A program made the translations under genes and the position numbers. 60,570 bases of DNA, taken from assembly GCF_013317235.1 (NCBI RefSeq), contig NZ_WLCM01000015.1, positions 1 to 60,570 on the forward strand. The letters run 5' to 3'. The notes under the pieces were generated by a model. The model did no database searches. It worked only from the letters and a program-made list of their open reading frames with translations, and had not been told where the DNA came from. Position 1 is the stretch's first letter. Every line of letters starts with the position of its first letter. This DNA is from Leisingera sp. ANG59 (GTDB lineage: Bacteria > Pseudomonadota > Alphaproteobacteria > Rhodobacterales > Rhodobacteraceae). This document shows, in pieces, positions 43,319 through 53,397 of the stretch.

Positions 43319-44554
43319 ATGTTCAAACCGATGCCCCTTTCCGAGGCCCAGGGCCTGCCGTTCTGGCGCCGTCCCGTGACGCTTCTGTTCCTGATGGCGC
43401 TGGCAATGCCGATTGCCTTCAATACCTGGAGCGCGCTGCTCAACAACTTTGTGATCGAAGCCGCCAGTTTCGACGGCGCCGACATCGGCCTGCTGCACAC
43501 GGTGCGGGAAATCCCCGGCTTCCTGGCCGTTGGTGTGATCGCGGTGATCCTGTTCGTGCGCGAGCAGGTACTGGGGCTGATCTCGCTGGCGCTGCTGGGT
43601 GTTGCCACAGCCGTCACAGCGTGGTTCCCCTCGCTCGGCGGTCTTCTTATGGTGACGCTGCTGAGCTCGATCGGGTTCCACTACTATGAAACGGTGAACC
43701 AGTCGCTGCAGCTGCAATGGCTGCCCAAGGACCGCGCGCCGCAGACGCTGGGCTGGCTGGTCGCTGCCGGGTCGGCAGCCACGCTGGTGGTCTACGGGCT
43801 GATCGTGCTGACCTGGGAAAGCCTGGGCCTCAGCTATAACACCGTGTTTCTGGCCGCAGGCGGGCTGACCGCCGCCATCGCGCTGTTTGCGCTCTTGGCC
43901 TATCCGCAGTTCGACGCACCGCATCCGCAGACCAAGAAGCTGATCCTGCGCAAGCGCTACTGGCTCTACTACGCGCTGCAGTTCATGGCCGGCGCCCGGC
44001 GGCAGATCTTTGTGGTCTTCGCAGGCTTCATGATGGTCGAGAAATTCGGCTTTGAGGTGCATGAGCTGACCGGCCTTTACCTGGTCAACCTGGTGATCAA
44101 CATGACCGTGGCGCCGGTGCTGGGCAAAGCCGTGGCCGCCTTTGGCGAGCGCCGCACGCTGATCTTTGAATACGCAGGCCTGGCCATCGTCTTTGCGGCT
44201 TATGGCGGCATCTACTGGTTCGGCTGGGGCGTGGTGATTGCGGCAGTGCTCTATGTGGTGGACCATGTGCTGTTTGCCCTGGCGCTGGCGCTCAAGACCT
44301 ATTTCCAGAAGATAGCCGACCCGGGCGACATCGCCCCCACCGCCGCCGTGGCCTTTACCATCAACCATATCGCCGCGGTGTTCCTGCCGGTGCTGCTGGG
44401 CCTCCTCTGGGTCTTTGAGCCGGGCCTGGTCTTTGCCCTGGCGGCGGGCATGGCGCTGGTATCGCTCGCCCTGTCGCTGCTGATCCCGCGCCATCCGGAA
44501 CCGGGGAACGAGACCATCTTCAGCAAATACGCGCGGCCTGCGCCGGCCGAATGA
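43319..44554 (+). CDS. Major facilitator superfamily transporter
   Basis: Protein of 411 residues with about twelve membrane helices. The helices are regular, with a central cytoplasmic loop (QTKKLILRKRYWLYY) near residue 205 and C-terminal basic end. No signature of a particular drug or sugar subfamily is evident, so the substrate is unknown. The ATG at 43319 lies just before the first helix; an ATG at 43331 is equally possible. Single gene between priA and prmA. Confidence 0.85.
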   Translation: MFKPMPLSEAQGLPFWRRPVTLLFLMALAMPIAFNTWSALLNNFVIEAASFDGADIGLLHTVREIPGFLAVGVIAVILFVREQVLGLISLALLGVATAVTAWFPSLGGLLMVTLLSSIGFHYYETVNQSLQLQWLPKDRAPQTLGWLVAAGSAATLVVYGLIVLTWESLGLSYNTVFLAAGGLTAAIALFALLAYPQFDAPHPQTKKLILRKRYWLYYALQFMAGARRQIFVVFAGFMMVEKFGFEVHELTGLYLVNLVINMTVAPVLGKAVAAFGERRTLIFEYAGLAIVFAAYGGIYWFGWGVVIAAVLYVVDHVLFALALALKTYFQKIADPGDIAPTAAVAFTINHIAAVFLPVLLGLLWVFEPGLVFALAAGMALVSLALSLLIPRHPEPGNETIFSKYARPAPAE

Positions 44555-44558
44555 CCCT

Positions 44559-44628
44559 TCCGCCCCGCCAAGGGGCGGAGCGCCCGCGCATGAGCTAAGC
44601 GCGGGCGCTGCCTGGCCTGCAGCCAGGC
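44559..44628. repeat. REP-like cluster of three hairpins
   Basis: Three consecutive perfect stems after the MFS gene: TCCGCCCC (44559-44566) with 44572-44579, GCGCCCGCGC (44580-44589) with 44599-44608, and GCCTGGC (44610-44616) with 44622-44628. The right part, GGGCGCTGCC followed by GGCC and CCAGGCGG, recurs after ruvA near 48001-48028. Confidence 0.6.
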
Positions 44629-44690
44629 GGGCGCTTGACGCGGGGCGCGCGGCAGCCTAGGCGCTTGGCAACAGTTTCAGGAGCAACGCC

Positions 44691-45563
44691 ATGCCCACAT
44701 TCACCGCCCTCACCACGCTCACCGCAAAAGCCCAGGCCGAAGCGCTGGGCGAAGCCATGGAGCGGCTGAACCCGGAACCCACTGGCATCGGGGTGTTCGA
44801 GATGGAGGACGGCTCCGGCCTGTGGGAGGTTGGCGGCTATTTCACTGAAGCTCCCGACGAGGCAGGCCTCGCGCTGCTGGCCGCGATGCATGAAGCCAAG
44901 CCATTTGTGGTCTCCGAGGTGCCGGAAACCGACTGGGTCGCCCATGTCCGCCGCGAACTGGCCCCGGTCGAGGCCGGGCGCTTCTTCGTCTACGGTTCCC
45001 ATGACGCGGACAGGGTTCCGGCGGACAAGATCCCGCTGCTGATCGAGGCGGCAATGGCCTTCGGCACCGGCCACCACGGCACCACGCTGGGCTGCCTCAA
45101 GGCGCTGGACCATCTGCTGGACGAGGGTTTCAGCGGCGAAAAGGTGGCCGATATCGGCTGCGGCACCGCGGTGCTGGCAATGGCCGCTGCCCGGGTCTGG
45201 GACGGCACCATCCTGGCCAGCGACATTGACGAAGTGGCGGTTGAGGTGGCCGAGGCCAACCTCAAGGCCAACGGTATGGAAGGCAAGGTCATCTGCCTGG
45301 AGGCGGCCGGTTTCGACAACCCGCAGCTGCAGGCGCAGGCGCCTTATGACCTGATCTTCGCCAACATCCTGAAGGGGCCGCTGGTGGCTCTGGCGCCGGA
45401 CCTGACGGCGAATCTGCGCCCCGGCGGCTATGCGATTCTCTCCGGGATCCTGAACGAGCAGGCCGACGACGTGGTCAGTGTTTATGCACAGAACGGCGCC
45501 AATCCGGCGCGCCGGGATGAAATTGGTGAATGGACAACGTTACTTCTCCGCAAAGCGGGTTGA
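44691..45563 (+). CDS. prmA: Ribosomal protein L11 methyltransferase
   Basis: SAM-dependent enzyme of 290 residues that trimethylates ribosomal protein L11. The N-terminal substrate-recognition domain is followed by AFGTGHHGTT near 122, the SAM motif VADIGCGTAVLAMAAA near 155, and the DLIFANILKGPL motif near 223, characteristic of PrmA. AGGAGC precedes the ATG. Confidence 0.95.
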   Translation: MPTFTALTTLTAKAQAEALGEAMERLNPEPTGIGVFEMEDGSGLWEVGGYFTEAPDEAGLALLAAMHEAKPFVVSEVPETDWVAHVRRELAPVEAGRFFVYGSHDADRVPADKIPLLIEAAMAFGTGHHGTTLGCLKALDHLLDEGFSGEKVADIGCGTAVLAMAAARVWDGTILASDIDEVAVEVAEANLKANGMEGKVICLEAAGFDNPQLQAQAPYDLIFANILKGPLVALAPDLTANLRPGGYAILSGILNEQADDVVSVYAQNGANPARRDEIGEWTTLLLRKAG

Positions 45564-45666
45564 TTGAATTAAGTTTGCGGCAAATTTGAGAGGCTTGCCC
45601 CATTTTCGCCGCATTATTAGCCAATCATGGGCCATCCGCTGGTGGGGGCCAGTTCGGAGACTAGTG

Positions 45667-46011
45667 ATGGTCGAACATCGTGATCAGTTTCAGTCGCGTT
45701 TGAAGCATATCAACCGCAAGCATGCAGCTATGTCCGAAGGGTTTTCGGCGCAGATGCGCCCGGACGGGCTTCTGGTGCTTCAGCCGCGCCGGGTGCAATC
45801 CCGGATCTCGGCCCGGACGGTGCTGTTCTTCGCGGCGGCCTTCCTGCTGTTCAAGGGGTTCCTGATCGCAGCGCTTGGCTCTGCCAGCTATGACGAGCGG
45901 GTTGCGAGACTGTCAGGGGGCAGCGCCGTTGAGCGCGCCGGCGCCTTCCTGATGCAGGCGGAGCCTGCTTCCATGTACATCGCGCAGAAGATCGGACCGG
46001 TGCTGCGCTGA
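45667..46011 (+). CDS. Small single-pass membrane protein, unknown
   Basis: Protein of about 114 residues: a basic cytoplasmic start (QFQSRLKHINRKHAAM), one membrane helix at about 53-77 (TVLFFAAAFLLFKGFLIAALG) and a short outer tail with AGAFLMQAEPASMYIAQKIGP. ATG at 45667 (a GTG codon just before is in frame). Followed by a terminator. No family recognised. Confidence 0.7.
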   Translation: MVEHRDQFQSRLKHINRKHAAMSEGFSAQMRPDGLLVLQPRRVQSRISARTVLFFAAAFLLFKGFLIAALGSASYDERVARLSGGSAVERAGAFLMQAEPASMYIAQKIGPVLR

Positions 46012-46043
46012 CTGGTGGTCTGCCAGGAATGCTGACTGAGAAG

Positions 46044-46072
46044 GGCCGCTGACAGTTCAGCGGCCTGTTTTG
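46044..46072 (+). terminator. Rho-independent terminator
   Basis: GGCCGCTGA (46044-46052) pairs with TCAGCGGCC (46057-46065) around a 4-base loop, followed by TGTTTTGT. It lies 33 bp after the stop of the small membrane protein. Confidence 0.8.
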
Positions 46073-46098
46073 TGCTGTCTGCAGCCAGCTTGGGGCGC

Positions 46099-46136
46099 AA
46101 AAAAAACGCCGCGGCCTGTTCAAGGTCCGCGGCGTT
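46099..46136 (-). terminator. Rho-independent terminator of the DUF1127 gene
   Basis: AACGCCGCGG (46105-46114) pairs with CCGCGGCGTT (46127-46136). On the minus strand the stem is followed by a run of eight T (46099-46106 in complement), an excellent terminator. It lies 47 bp after the DUF1127 stop. Confidence 0.88.
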
Positions 46137-46182
46137 TCCCTGTGCGCCCTGAGGGAGGAGGAGGGCGCAAATCAGGGGTGTC

Positions 46183-46401
46183 TCAGAAGACGGATTTGCC
46201 GGTGGCCACGCCATCGATGTCGCCGCGGCACATGCCGATATCGGCCAGCTCGCGGTCGGACAGGCCGTTCAGCGCGTTGCGGGTCACGCGGGCGTCGTTC
46301 CAGGCGGCGAATGCGCCTGCTGCGGCGGCGAACAGATCGCCGAAACGGCCAAACAGGCCGGTGGAACCATAGGTGGTGCGGGTGGTGTCAAATGCGGCCA
46401 T
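46183..46401 (-). CDS. DUF1127 (YjiS-like) small protein
   Basis: Protein of 72 residues. The C-terminal half carries the DUF1127 pattern: RVTRNALNGLSDRELADIGMCRGDI. Some small members of this family bind RNA and influence phosphate and carbon metabolism in alphaproteobacteria, but the role of this copy is unknown. It has its own strong terminator and a 338-bp upstream gap, as expected of a highly expressed single gene. Confidence 0.85.
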   Translation of the reverse strand: MAAFDTTRTTYGSTGLFGRFGDLFAAAAGAFAAWNDARVTRNALNGLSDRELADIGMCRGDIDGVATGKSVF

Positions 46402-46739
46402 ATCCGTGTCCTCTGATTAGCTGTTAGCATCCGTCGCTTCGTTGCGATGGCCGGCATCTAGTGGTGAAATTTTTGCGCAGCAAGGCCTGAAATTGCATGT
46501 GTCATATGCGCTGTACGCATAGCTTCCGGCCTTGCAAATAAGGGGTTTGCGGCGCGGTCCCGAGCGGTCCCGGAAATGTCGCTCCAGCCAGTGTGAAGGG
46601 TCGTTTCCAGGCCGCATCTGGGCTGTTCCCGGAAACAATCAGCTGCGAAAGCAATTGGACATGTTCGCCTTTTGTGCTAGTCGTGGGTCAAAATAATTTC
46701 CGGCAAACGGGCCGGCACACGGGCAAGGGCAGGCACATC
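46402..46739. other. Divergent intergenic region, DUF1127 to ruvC
   Basis: 338 bp of moderate G+C holding the promoters of the DUF1127 gene and of ruvC. A GTTC-N7-GTGC site lies 63 bp before ruvC. No small gene is supported; the frame from 46593 that continues into ruvC lacks a ribosome site. Confidence 0.5.
46663..46677 (+). promoter_or_regulatory. Possible SOS (LexA-like) box upstream of ruvC
   Basis: GTTC-N7-GTGC (GTTCGCCTTTTGTGC) differs by one base from the alphaproteobacterial LexA consensus GTTC-N7-GTTC. It lies 63 bp before ruvC, a DNA-repair gene that is SOS-controlled in some bacteria. Single-site evidence only. Confidence 0.3.
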
Positions 46740-47237
46740 ATGCGGATTTTGGGAATTGATCCGGGGTTGCGGAACCTTGGATGGGGTGTGATCGAATCGC
46801 GCGGCACCCGTCTCAGCCATGTCGCCAACGGTGTTTGCACCTCGGACGGGGATGATCTGGGCGAGCGACTGCTGTCGCTGCACAATCAGGTCTCCGAGAT
46901 CATCGAAGCCTTCGCCCCGGACCAGGCGGCGATCGAACAGACCTTCGTGAACAAGGATGGCGCCGGCACGCTGAAGCTGGGCCAGGCCCGCGGCGTCGCG
47001 CTGCTGACGCTGGCCAAGGCGGGGCTGGTGGTGGGCGAATACGCCCCCAACCGGGTCAAGAAGACGGTGGTGGGCGTCGGCCACGCCGAGAAGGAGCAGG
47101 TGATGCATATGGTCAAGCTGCAGCTGCCGGGCTGCCTGCCGAAAAACGCCGATGCGGCGGATGCGCTGGCGATTGCGATCTGCCACGCTTATTACGGCGG
47201 CACGCAGCAGCGCCAGCTGAGGGAGAAACGCGCATGA
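46740..47237 (+). CDS. ruvC: Holliday junction endonuclease RuvC
   Basis: Resolvase of 165 residues that cuts Holliday junctions in concert with RuvAB. The catalytic acids are visible: Asp7 in LGIDPGLRN, Glu in [10 protein letters not shown] near residue 65, and the [12 protein letters not shown] end. It is the first gene of ruvCAB; its stop overlaps the ruvA start by 4 bp. Confidence 0.97.
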   Translation: MRILGIDPGLRNLGWGVIESRGTRLSHVANGVCTSDGDDLGERLLSLHNQVSEIIEAFAPDQAAIEQTFVNKDGAGTLKLGQARGVALLTLAKAGLVVGEYAPNRVKKTVVGVGHAEKEQVMHMVKLQLPGCLPKNADAADALAIAICHAYYGGTQQRQLREKRA

Positions 47238-47923
47238 TCGGCAAGCTGACGGGACGGCTCGATTACCGGGCGCAGGATCATGTGCTGATCGACGTGCGCG
47301 GCGTCGGCTATATTGTCTATTGCTCCGGCCGCACCATGGCAGCGCTGCCCGGGCCGGGTGATCCGGTGGCGCTTTATACCGACATGGTGGTGCGCGAGGA
47401 CCTGATGCAGCTTTACGGCTTCACCTCGCTGGTGGAGAAGGAATGGCACCGTTTGCTGACCTCGGTGCAGGGCGTCGGCGCCAAGGTCTCGCTGGCCATT
47501 CTCGGCGCGCTGGGGCCGGACGGGGTGAGCCGGGCGATTGCCCTGGGCGACTGGGCCTCGGTCAAGGCCGCCAAGGGCGTGGGCCCCAAGACCGCGCAGC
47601 GCATTGTGCTGGATCTCAAGGACAAGGCGCCCGGCGTGATGGCGATGGGCGGCACGGTAGTGGATGCGATGGACGGCTCAGGGCTGGAGGTGGTTGATGA
47701 CGCCGATCCCGGACCTGCCGCCAAACCGGCCCGCAAGGCGCCTCCGAAGAAGCCCTCAGGGGCAGCCGCTGCCTCTGCCGGGGCGCTGTCGGCATTGGGC
47801 AATTTGGGTTATGGCCCCTCTGATGCCGCGGCCGCAGTAGCCGAAGCCGCCGCGACCTATCCGGATGCGGATGAGCCGGACCTGATCCGCGCCGCGCTGC
47901 GCCTGCTGGCGCCGAAGGGGTGA
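47234..47923 (+). CDS. ruvA: Holliday junction branch migration protein RuvA
   Basis: Protein of 229 residues that binds four-way junctions. OB-fold domain at 1-62 ([11 protein letters not shown]), two helix-hairpin-helix motifs near 70-125 ([13 protein letters not shown] and [13 protein letters not shown]), an Ala/Pro/Lys-rich linker, and the RuvB-binding domain III at about 180-229 ([11 protein letters not shown]). Overlaps ruvC by 4 bp. Confidence 0.97.
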   Translation: MIGKLTGRLDYRAQDHVLIDVRGVGYIVYCSGRTMAALPGPGDPVALYTDMVVREDLMQLYGFTSLVEKEWHRLLTSVQGVGAKVSLAILGALGPDGVSRAIALGDWASVKAAKGVGPKTAQRIVLDLKDKAPGVMAMGGTVVDAMDGSGLEVVDDADPGPAAKPARKAPPKKPSGAAAASAGALSALGNLGYGPSDAAAAVAEAAATYPDADEPDLIRAALRLLAPKG

Positions 47924-47954
47924 TCTAAGGTGCTGTTGAAAAATCAAGGGCGGT

Positions 47955-48028
47955 GCCCGTCCGCGGGCGGAAAGCGAAGCGCCCGCCCGGGGGGGCGGAC
48001 GGGCGCTGCCCGGCCCATCGGCCAGGCG
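47955..48028. repeat. REP-like hairpin element between ruvA and ruvB
   Basis: GCCCGTCCGC (47955-47964) pairs perfectly with GCGGACGGGC (47995-48004), with an inner stem GGGCGG/CCGCCC. The right flank, GGGCGCTGCCCGGCC then GGCCAGGCGG, closely matches the element after the MFS gene. It lies inside the ruv operon, in the only wide gap between ruvA and ruvB. Confidence 0.6.
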
Positions 48029-48065
48029 GTTCATCTGAATGAAGTCCTGGAGCGGAGTATTGCCA

Positions 48066-49085
<1,020 letters not shown>

Positions 49086-49293
49086 CAGCTGCAGTCACCG
49101 ACATAAGTTGCGGCAGGGGTGCTGACTTGGTTAATTGAACTGAGTTTGATCGCCGCGCCGCGCCAGAGGCGCTTGGCCTAAGGCTGGTTCCGGCGGCCTG
49201 GTGCAGCCAGGAGGCCGGACAGGCGCGGGAGCCGGCCCCCTTGCCGCCGCGCGGCACAGACGGCATAGACGGGGCAGCACCAAGGAGACGCAA

Positions 49294-49959
49294 ATGACCG
49301 CCCAGCTGCCAGACCTGACGCCGGAGCAGATCGAAGCCCTGTTCACCCGCAATGAGGGTTCATATGCCTTTGCCCGCTGGGGGCGGCCGGTGGCGCCGAT
49401 CGTGTTCGGGGTGCAGGATGAGACCCTGAAAACCATCAAGGGCGCGCTGGAGGCGGTGATGACGCTGGCGGGCCACCAAATGGCCGAAACCGACCCGGAG
49501 CTGGGCTCGAACCTGATGTTCTTCTTCTTCCGCGACTGGGACGAACTCTTGGAAGTGCCGGACCTCGGCCGGCTGATCCCGGGCTTGCAGCCGCTGGTCG
49601 CGCGGCTGAAGGAGGCGGATGCCAGCCAGTACCGGGCCTTCCGCTTTGACGATCAGGGCGGCATCAAGGCGGCGTTTGTGTTCCTGCGGATGAAGGGTGC
49701 GATGGCTCAGATGCCGGCCGAGACGCTGGCACTCACCCAGGCAGTGCAGGTGGCGCTGATGTGGGGCGATGCGGCCTTTGCCGAGGCCTCGCCGCTGGCA
49801 GTGCTGCCGGAAACCGGCGCTACCATCCTGCGGCCGGAAATCGCGGGGGTCATTGCCGCGGCTTACGACCGGATGATGCCGGTTGCGGCCGAGGACAAAT
49901 CCCACGCGCTGCGCCTGTTCGCGCGGCTGCAGGCGCCGGCGGAACCGCCGCAGTCCTGA
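49294..49959 (+). CDS. Conserved-looking protein of 221 residues, unknown
   Basis: Soluble protein of 221 residues without signal peptide. It reads well as a real gene: AAGGAG precedes the ATG at 49294, and its stop overlaps the thpR start (TGATG). Recognisable segments are APIVFGVQDETLKTIKGAL, LGSNLMFFFFRDWDELLEVP and FRFDDQGGIKAAFVFLRM. I do not recognise the family. It sits between ruvB and thpR, ahead of the tol operon. The longer frame from 49201 has no support. Confidence 0.78.
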   Translation: MTAQLPDLTPEQIEALFTRNEGSYAFARWGRPVAPIVFGVQDETLKTIKGALEAVMTLAGHQMAETDPELGSNLMFFFFRDWDELLEVPDLGRLIPGLQPLVARLKEADASQYRAFRFDDQGGIKAAFVFLRMKGAMAQMPAETLALTQAVQVALMWGDAAFAEASPLAVLPETGATILRPEIAGVIAAAYDRMMPVAAEDKSHALRLFARLQAPAEPPQS

Positions 49960-50501
49960 TGCGCACCTTCGTCGGCCTGCAAATGCCGGATGCAGCCCTG
50001 GACGCGCTGGAGCGCGTGCAGGAGGGGCTGACCGTCGGGCGGCACGTCCCGGCAGAGAACATGCACCTGACGCTGGCCTTCCTCGACGATCAGCCCGAGA
50101 CCGTGCTGCAGACTCTGCACCAGGTGCTGGCGGAGATCAGCGCACCGCCTTTGCAGCTGACCTTCCGCGGGCTGGAGACCTTTGGCGGCAAGCTGCCACG
50201 GGTCTTGGCGGCTCAGGTGCGGAAAACGCCGGAGCTCACCCACCTGCGCGACCGCATCCGTGGCGCCTGCCGACAAGCCGGGATCGAGCTGCCCCGCGAA
50301 CGGTTCCGGCCGCATGTGACCCTCGGGCGTTTTCCCCGGCATCTGGAGGCGGGGCAGGTGGAAAAAATCGCGCGGTACCTGGCGGAGGCATCGGGTTTCC
50401 GGTTGGACTGCGAAGCGGAGAGCCTCGCACTGTATCAGTCGACGCTGGCGCCGGATGGGGCGCGTTACGACGTTCTGGCGGAGTATCGGCTGGAGGGGTG
50501 A
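49959..50501 (+). CDS. thpR: RNA 2',3'-cyclic phosphodiesterase (2H family)
   Basis: Protein of 180 residues of the 2H phosphoesterase/LigT superfamily. Its two catalytic motifs are HLTLAF at about 36 and HVTLGR at about 122, with the expected symmetric fold. It hydrolyses 2',3'-cyclic phosphate ends of RNA. The ATG overlaps the stop of the preceding gene. Confidence 0.92.
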   Translation: MRTFVGLQMPDAALDALERVQEGLTVGRHVPAENMHLTLAFLDDQPETVLQTLHQVLAEISAPPLQLTFRGLETFGGKLPRVLAAQVRKTPELTHLRDRIRGACRQAGIELPRERFRPHVTLGRFPRHLEAGQVEKIARYLAEASGFRLDCEAESLALYQSTLAPDGARYDVLAEYRLEG

Positions 50502-50562
50502 GCCGCTTGCAGCGGTCTGGCGCCGCTCCTAGGGTGCGCGGGCAAAGGCAGGAGAGCAGGCT

Positions 50563-50946
50563 ATGAACCACCAATTCCCCGTCCGCGTCTATTACGAGGA
50601 CACCGACATGGGCGGGATCGTCTATCACGCCAATTACCTGCGGTTCATCGAGCGCGCCCGCAGCGACTGGGTGCGCGGCATCGGGGTGGATCAGAACGCC
50701 ATGCGCGAGGGCGGGCTGATCTATGTGGTGCGCCGGATCGAGGCCGACTACCTAGCGCCTGCCAGGTTCGACGAGGAGCTGCTGGTCACCACCTCCATGC
50801 ACAGCGTGACCCCCGCCCGGATGACCCTGAATCAGGAAGTCACCCGCGATGGCCAGCCGCTGTTCCGGGCCCGGGTCACCATCGTCTGCATCTCCACGGG
50901 CGGCAAACCGGCGCGGCTGCCGGCAGAGATTCGCGCATTGCAGTAA
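50563..50946 (+). CDS. ybgC: Tol-Pal associated acyl-CoA thioesterase YbgC
   Basis: Hot-dog fold thioesterase of 127 residues. The N-terminal YYEDTDMGGIVYHANYLRF contains the catalytic Asp and the family motif, followed by ERARSDW. It hydrolyses acyl-CoA or acyl-ACP and is linked with phospholipid metabolism. First gene of the Tol-Pal cluster, 107 bp before tolQ. Confidence 0.95.
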   Translation: MNHQFPVRVYYEDTDMGGIVYHANYLRFIERARSDWVRGIGVDQNAMREGGLIYVVRRIEADYLAPARFDEELLVTTSMHSVTPARMTLNQEVTRDGQPLFRARVTIVCISTGGKPARLPAEIRALQ

Positions 50947-51053
50947 CATTTGGCGCCCGCGCGCCTGTTTTATTGGCCTTTGCCATTGAACTGGGCTAGC
51001 GTCTTGCCAAATAAGGCCGGATAAACGGCCGGGAAAAACCGTAGAGCAGGCGA

Positions 51054-51749
51054 ATGGAAGCAGAAACTCTGGCGCTGGCGCAGGAGATTGATTTCTCCAT
51101 GTGGGGCCTTTTCGCGCGGGCCACCGTAACCGTGAAACTGGTGATGCTGATGCTGATCGGGGCCTCGATCTGGTCCTGGGGCATTATCATCCAGAAAACC
51201 ATCAACTACCGTCTTGCCCGCAGGGAAGCGGATGCGTTCGACCGGGCATTCTGGTCCGGCAATCCGCTGGATGAGCTGTTCGACAAGGTCGGCGCTGAGC
51301 CGCCGGGCCAGGCCGCGCGCATCTTTTCCGCAGGGATGACGGAGTGGCGCCGCAGCCACCGCAGCGATGGCGGGCTGATCCCCGGTGCGCAGGCGCGCAT
51401 CGACCGCTCGATGGACGTGGCCATCGCCAAGGAGACCGAAGGCCTGCAGGGCGGGCTGTCGGTGCTGGCAACGGTCGGCTCCACCGCGCCTTTCGTTGGC
51501 CTGTTCGGCACCGTCTGGGGCATCATGACCGCCTTCATCGAGATCGCGGAGCAGCAGAACACCAACCTCGCCGTGGTGGCGCCGGGCATCGCCGAGGCGC
51601 TGATGGCAACCGGCCTGGGTCTGTTGGCCGCGATCCCGGCGGTGGTTTTCTACAACAAGCTGAGCGCGGACAGCGACCGCATCATCGGCGGCTACGAGGC
51701 CTTTGCCGACGAGTTCGCCACCATCCTCAGCCGCCAGCTGGATTCCTGA
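51054..51749 (+). CDS. tolQ: Tol-Pal system protein TolQ
   Basis: Inner-membrane protein of 231 residues with three helices (about 20-42, 132-155, 175-195). The MotA/TolQ/ExbB core reads TVGSTAPFVGLFGTVWGIM and APGIAEALMATGLGLLAAIPAV. With TolR it uses proton-motive force to drive TolA and outer-membrane constriction at division. tolR starts 4 bp after its stop. Confidence 0.97.
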   Translation: MEAETLALAQEIDFSMWGLFARATVTVKLVMLMLIGASIWSWGIIIQKTINYRLARREADAFDRAFWSGNPLDELFDKVGAEPPGQAARIFSAGMTEWRRSHRSDGGLIPGAQARIDRSMDVAIAKETEGLQGGLSVLATVGSTAPFVGLFGTVWGIMTAFIEIAEQQNTNLAVVAPGIAEALMATGLGLLAAIPAVVFYNKLSADSDRIIGGYEAFADEFATILSRQLDS

Positions 51750-51753
51750 GGCC

Positions 51754-52245
51754 ATGGGTGCCGCAGTCCAGCAGCCTTCGGGCGGCGGCGACCGCCGCCG
51801 GGGCCGCCGCCGCCGCCGCGGCAGGCCGATGTCCGAGATCAACGTGACGCCCTTTGTGGACGTCATGCTGGTGCTTCTGATCATCTTCATGGTGGCAGCA
51901 CCCCTGATGACCGTTGGTGTGCCGGTGGAACTGCCCAAGACCGCCGCGGGCGCATTGCCCGGCGACGAGGAAGAGCCGCTGACCGTGACCATGACCGCCG
52001 AGGGCGGGGTGGAGATCCAGACCACGCCGGTGGCGCGCAATGAGCTGGTGGCCAAGCTGCGGGCGATCGCGGCAGAGCGGTCCTCGGACCGGGTGTTCCT
52101 GCGCGCCGACGGGCGGATCGCCTATTCTGACGTCATGCAGGTGATGGGCGCGCTGAACGCGGGCGGTTTTTCCAACGTGGGGCTGGTCACCAATACCGGC
52201 GGCCCGGCGCTGGACGGGCAGCGGGCCGAAAGCACAGGGCAGTAG
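51754..52245 (+). CDS. tolR: Tol-Pal system protein TolR
   Basis: Protein of 163 residues: very Arg-rich cytoplasmic start (RRRGRRRRRGRP), one helix at about 35-55 with the proton-path Asp in INVTPFVDVMLVLLIIFM, and a periplasmic ExbD/TolR domain. Partner of TolQ and TolA in the inner membrane. Confidence 0.96.
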   Translation: MGAAVQQPSGGGDRRRGRRRRRGRPMSEINVTPFVDVMLVLLIIFMVAAPLMTVGVPVELPKTAAGALPGDEEEPLTVTMTAEGGVEIQTTPVARNELVAKLRAIAAERSSDRVFLRADGRIAYSDVMQVMGALNAGGFSNVGLVTNTGGPALDGQRAESTGQ

Positions 52246-52260
52246 GCGGGGACGCGGACG

Positions 52261-53397
52261 GTGCAGACCGGAACTAAAATCTCGCTGGCAGGGCATGGGC
52301 TGTTGATGACCTGGGTTGTCTTCGGCGCCTGGTTCCCGTCCGAACCCTTGCCGTCCAACGTGCAGCAGGTGGCGCTGATTTCCGCTGAGCAGTTCGAGAA
52401 GCTGAGCCAGCAGCGCCAGGCACCGCAGGTGTCGCCGGAACCAGCTCCGCTGGCGGAACCCGCCGAAGTGCAGCCAGCGCCCGAGCCTGCGCCGCAGCCG
52501 GACCCGGAGCCGCAGGTGTCCCAGCCCGAACCGGTTGCCCCGGCAGAGCCCGACCCGCAGGTGACGGAACTGCCGGAACAGCCGCCTGAACCTGAGGTGC
52601 CGATTGAGCTGCCCTCTGCCGCGGAAGAGCCGGATGTGGCCTCGCTGGTGCCGCAGCTGCGGCCCGAGACCGCGCCGCGCCCGGTGGACCGGGTGGCGCC
52701 GGAACCTGTTGCGCCGCCGGAGCCGGACACCAGGATTGACGACATTGTTCAGCCTGAAGTCGCGCCCGAGGAAGGCGCCGAGACCGAGCAGGAGGTGCAG
52801 GAAGCCACCGCGCGCGAGGCTGCCAGCGACCGGATCGTGACCGAGGAGAACGAGGGCGAGGATGTCGCAGCCTCTGCCGCGCCGGCCGTGTCGAAACGGC
52901 CCAAGACCCGGCCCGCCCGGCCCCAGCCGGAGCCGGAACCGCAAGTGACCGAAGCAGCCCAGCCCGCCGAACCGGCAGAGACGCAGCAGGCGGACACTGC
53001 CGATGCGGTTGCCGATGCGCTGGCCGAGGCGCTGGCAGGCGGCGCCGACGTGGAGGCGCCGGAACCTTCCGGCCCGCCGCTGACCCTGGGCGAGAAAGAC
53101 GCGCTGCGGGTCGAGGTGTCGCGCTGCTGGAACGTCGGCTCCCTGTCCACCGATGCGCTTAAGACAACCGTGGTGGTTGGCGTTTCGCTGGCGCAGGACG
53201 GCACCCCGGACACCGGCTCGATCCGGATGCTGTCCAGCACCGGCGGATCCTCCACGGCGGCAAAGCAGGCCTATGAGGCGGCCCGGCGGGCGATTATCCG
53301 CTGCGGGTCCGGAGGCTTTCAGCTTCCCCCTGAAAAATATTCGCAATGGCGCGATATTGAGATGACATTCAATCCCGAAAGGATGCGGATCAAATGA
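52261..53397 (+). CDS. tolA: Tol-Pal system protein TolA (energy transducer)
   Basis: Protein of 378 residues with GTG start. It has an N-terminal membrane helix (about 8-26), a long Pro/Glu/Ala-rich middle (about 55-260, many PEP and PxP repeats) in place of the helical Ala/Lys-rich stalk of enterobacteria, and a C-terminal TonB/TolA-like domain (about 285-378: [25 protein letters not shown]). It spans the periplasm to reach TolB/Pal. Its stop overlaps the tolB start. Confidence 0.93.
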   Translation: MQTGTKISLAGHGLLMTWVVFGAWFPSEPLPSNVQQVALISAEQFEKLSQQRQAPQVSPEPAPLAEPAEVQPAPEPAPQPDPEPQVSQPEPVAPAEPDPQVTELPEQPPEPEVPIELPSAAEEPDVASLVPQLRPETAPRPVDRVAPEPVAPPEPDTRIDDIVQPEVAPEEGAETEQEVQEATAREAASDRIVTEENEGEDVAASAAPAVSKRPKTRPARPQPEPEPQVTEAAQPAEPAETQQADTADAVADALAEALAGGADVEAPEPSGPPLTLGEKDALRVEVSRCWNVGSLSTDALKTTVVVGVSLAQDGTPDTGSIRMLSSTGGSSTAAKQAYEAARRAIIRCGSGGFQLPPEKYSQWRDIEMTFNPERMRIK

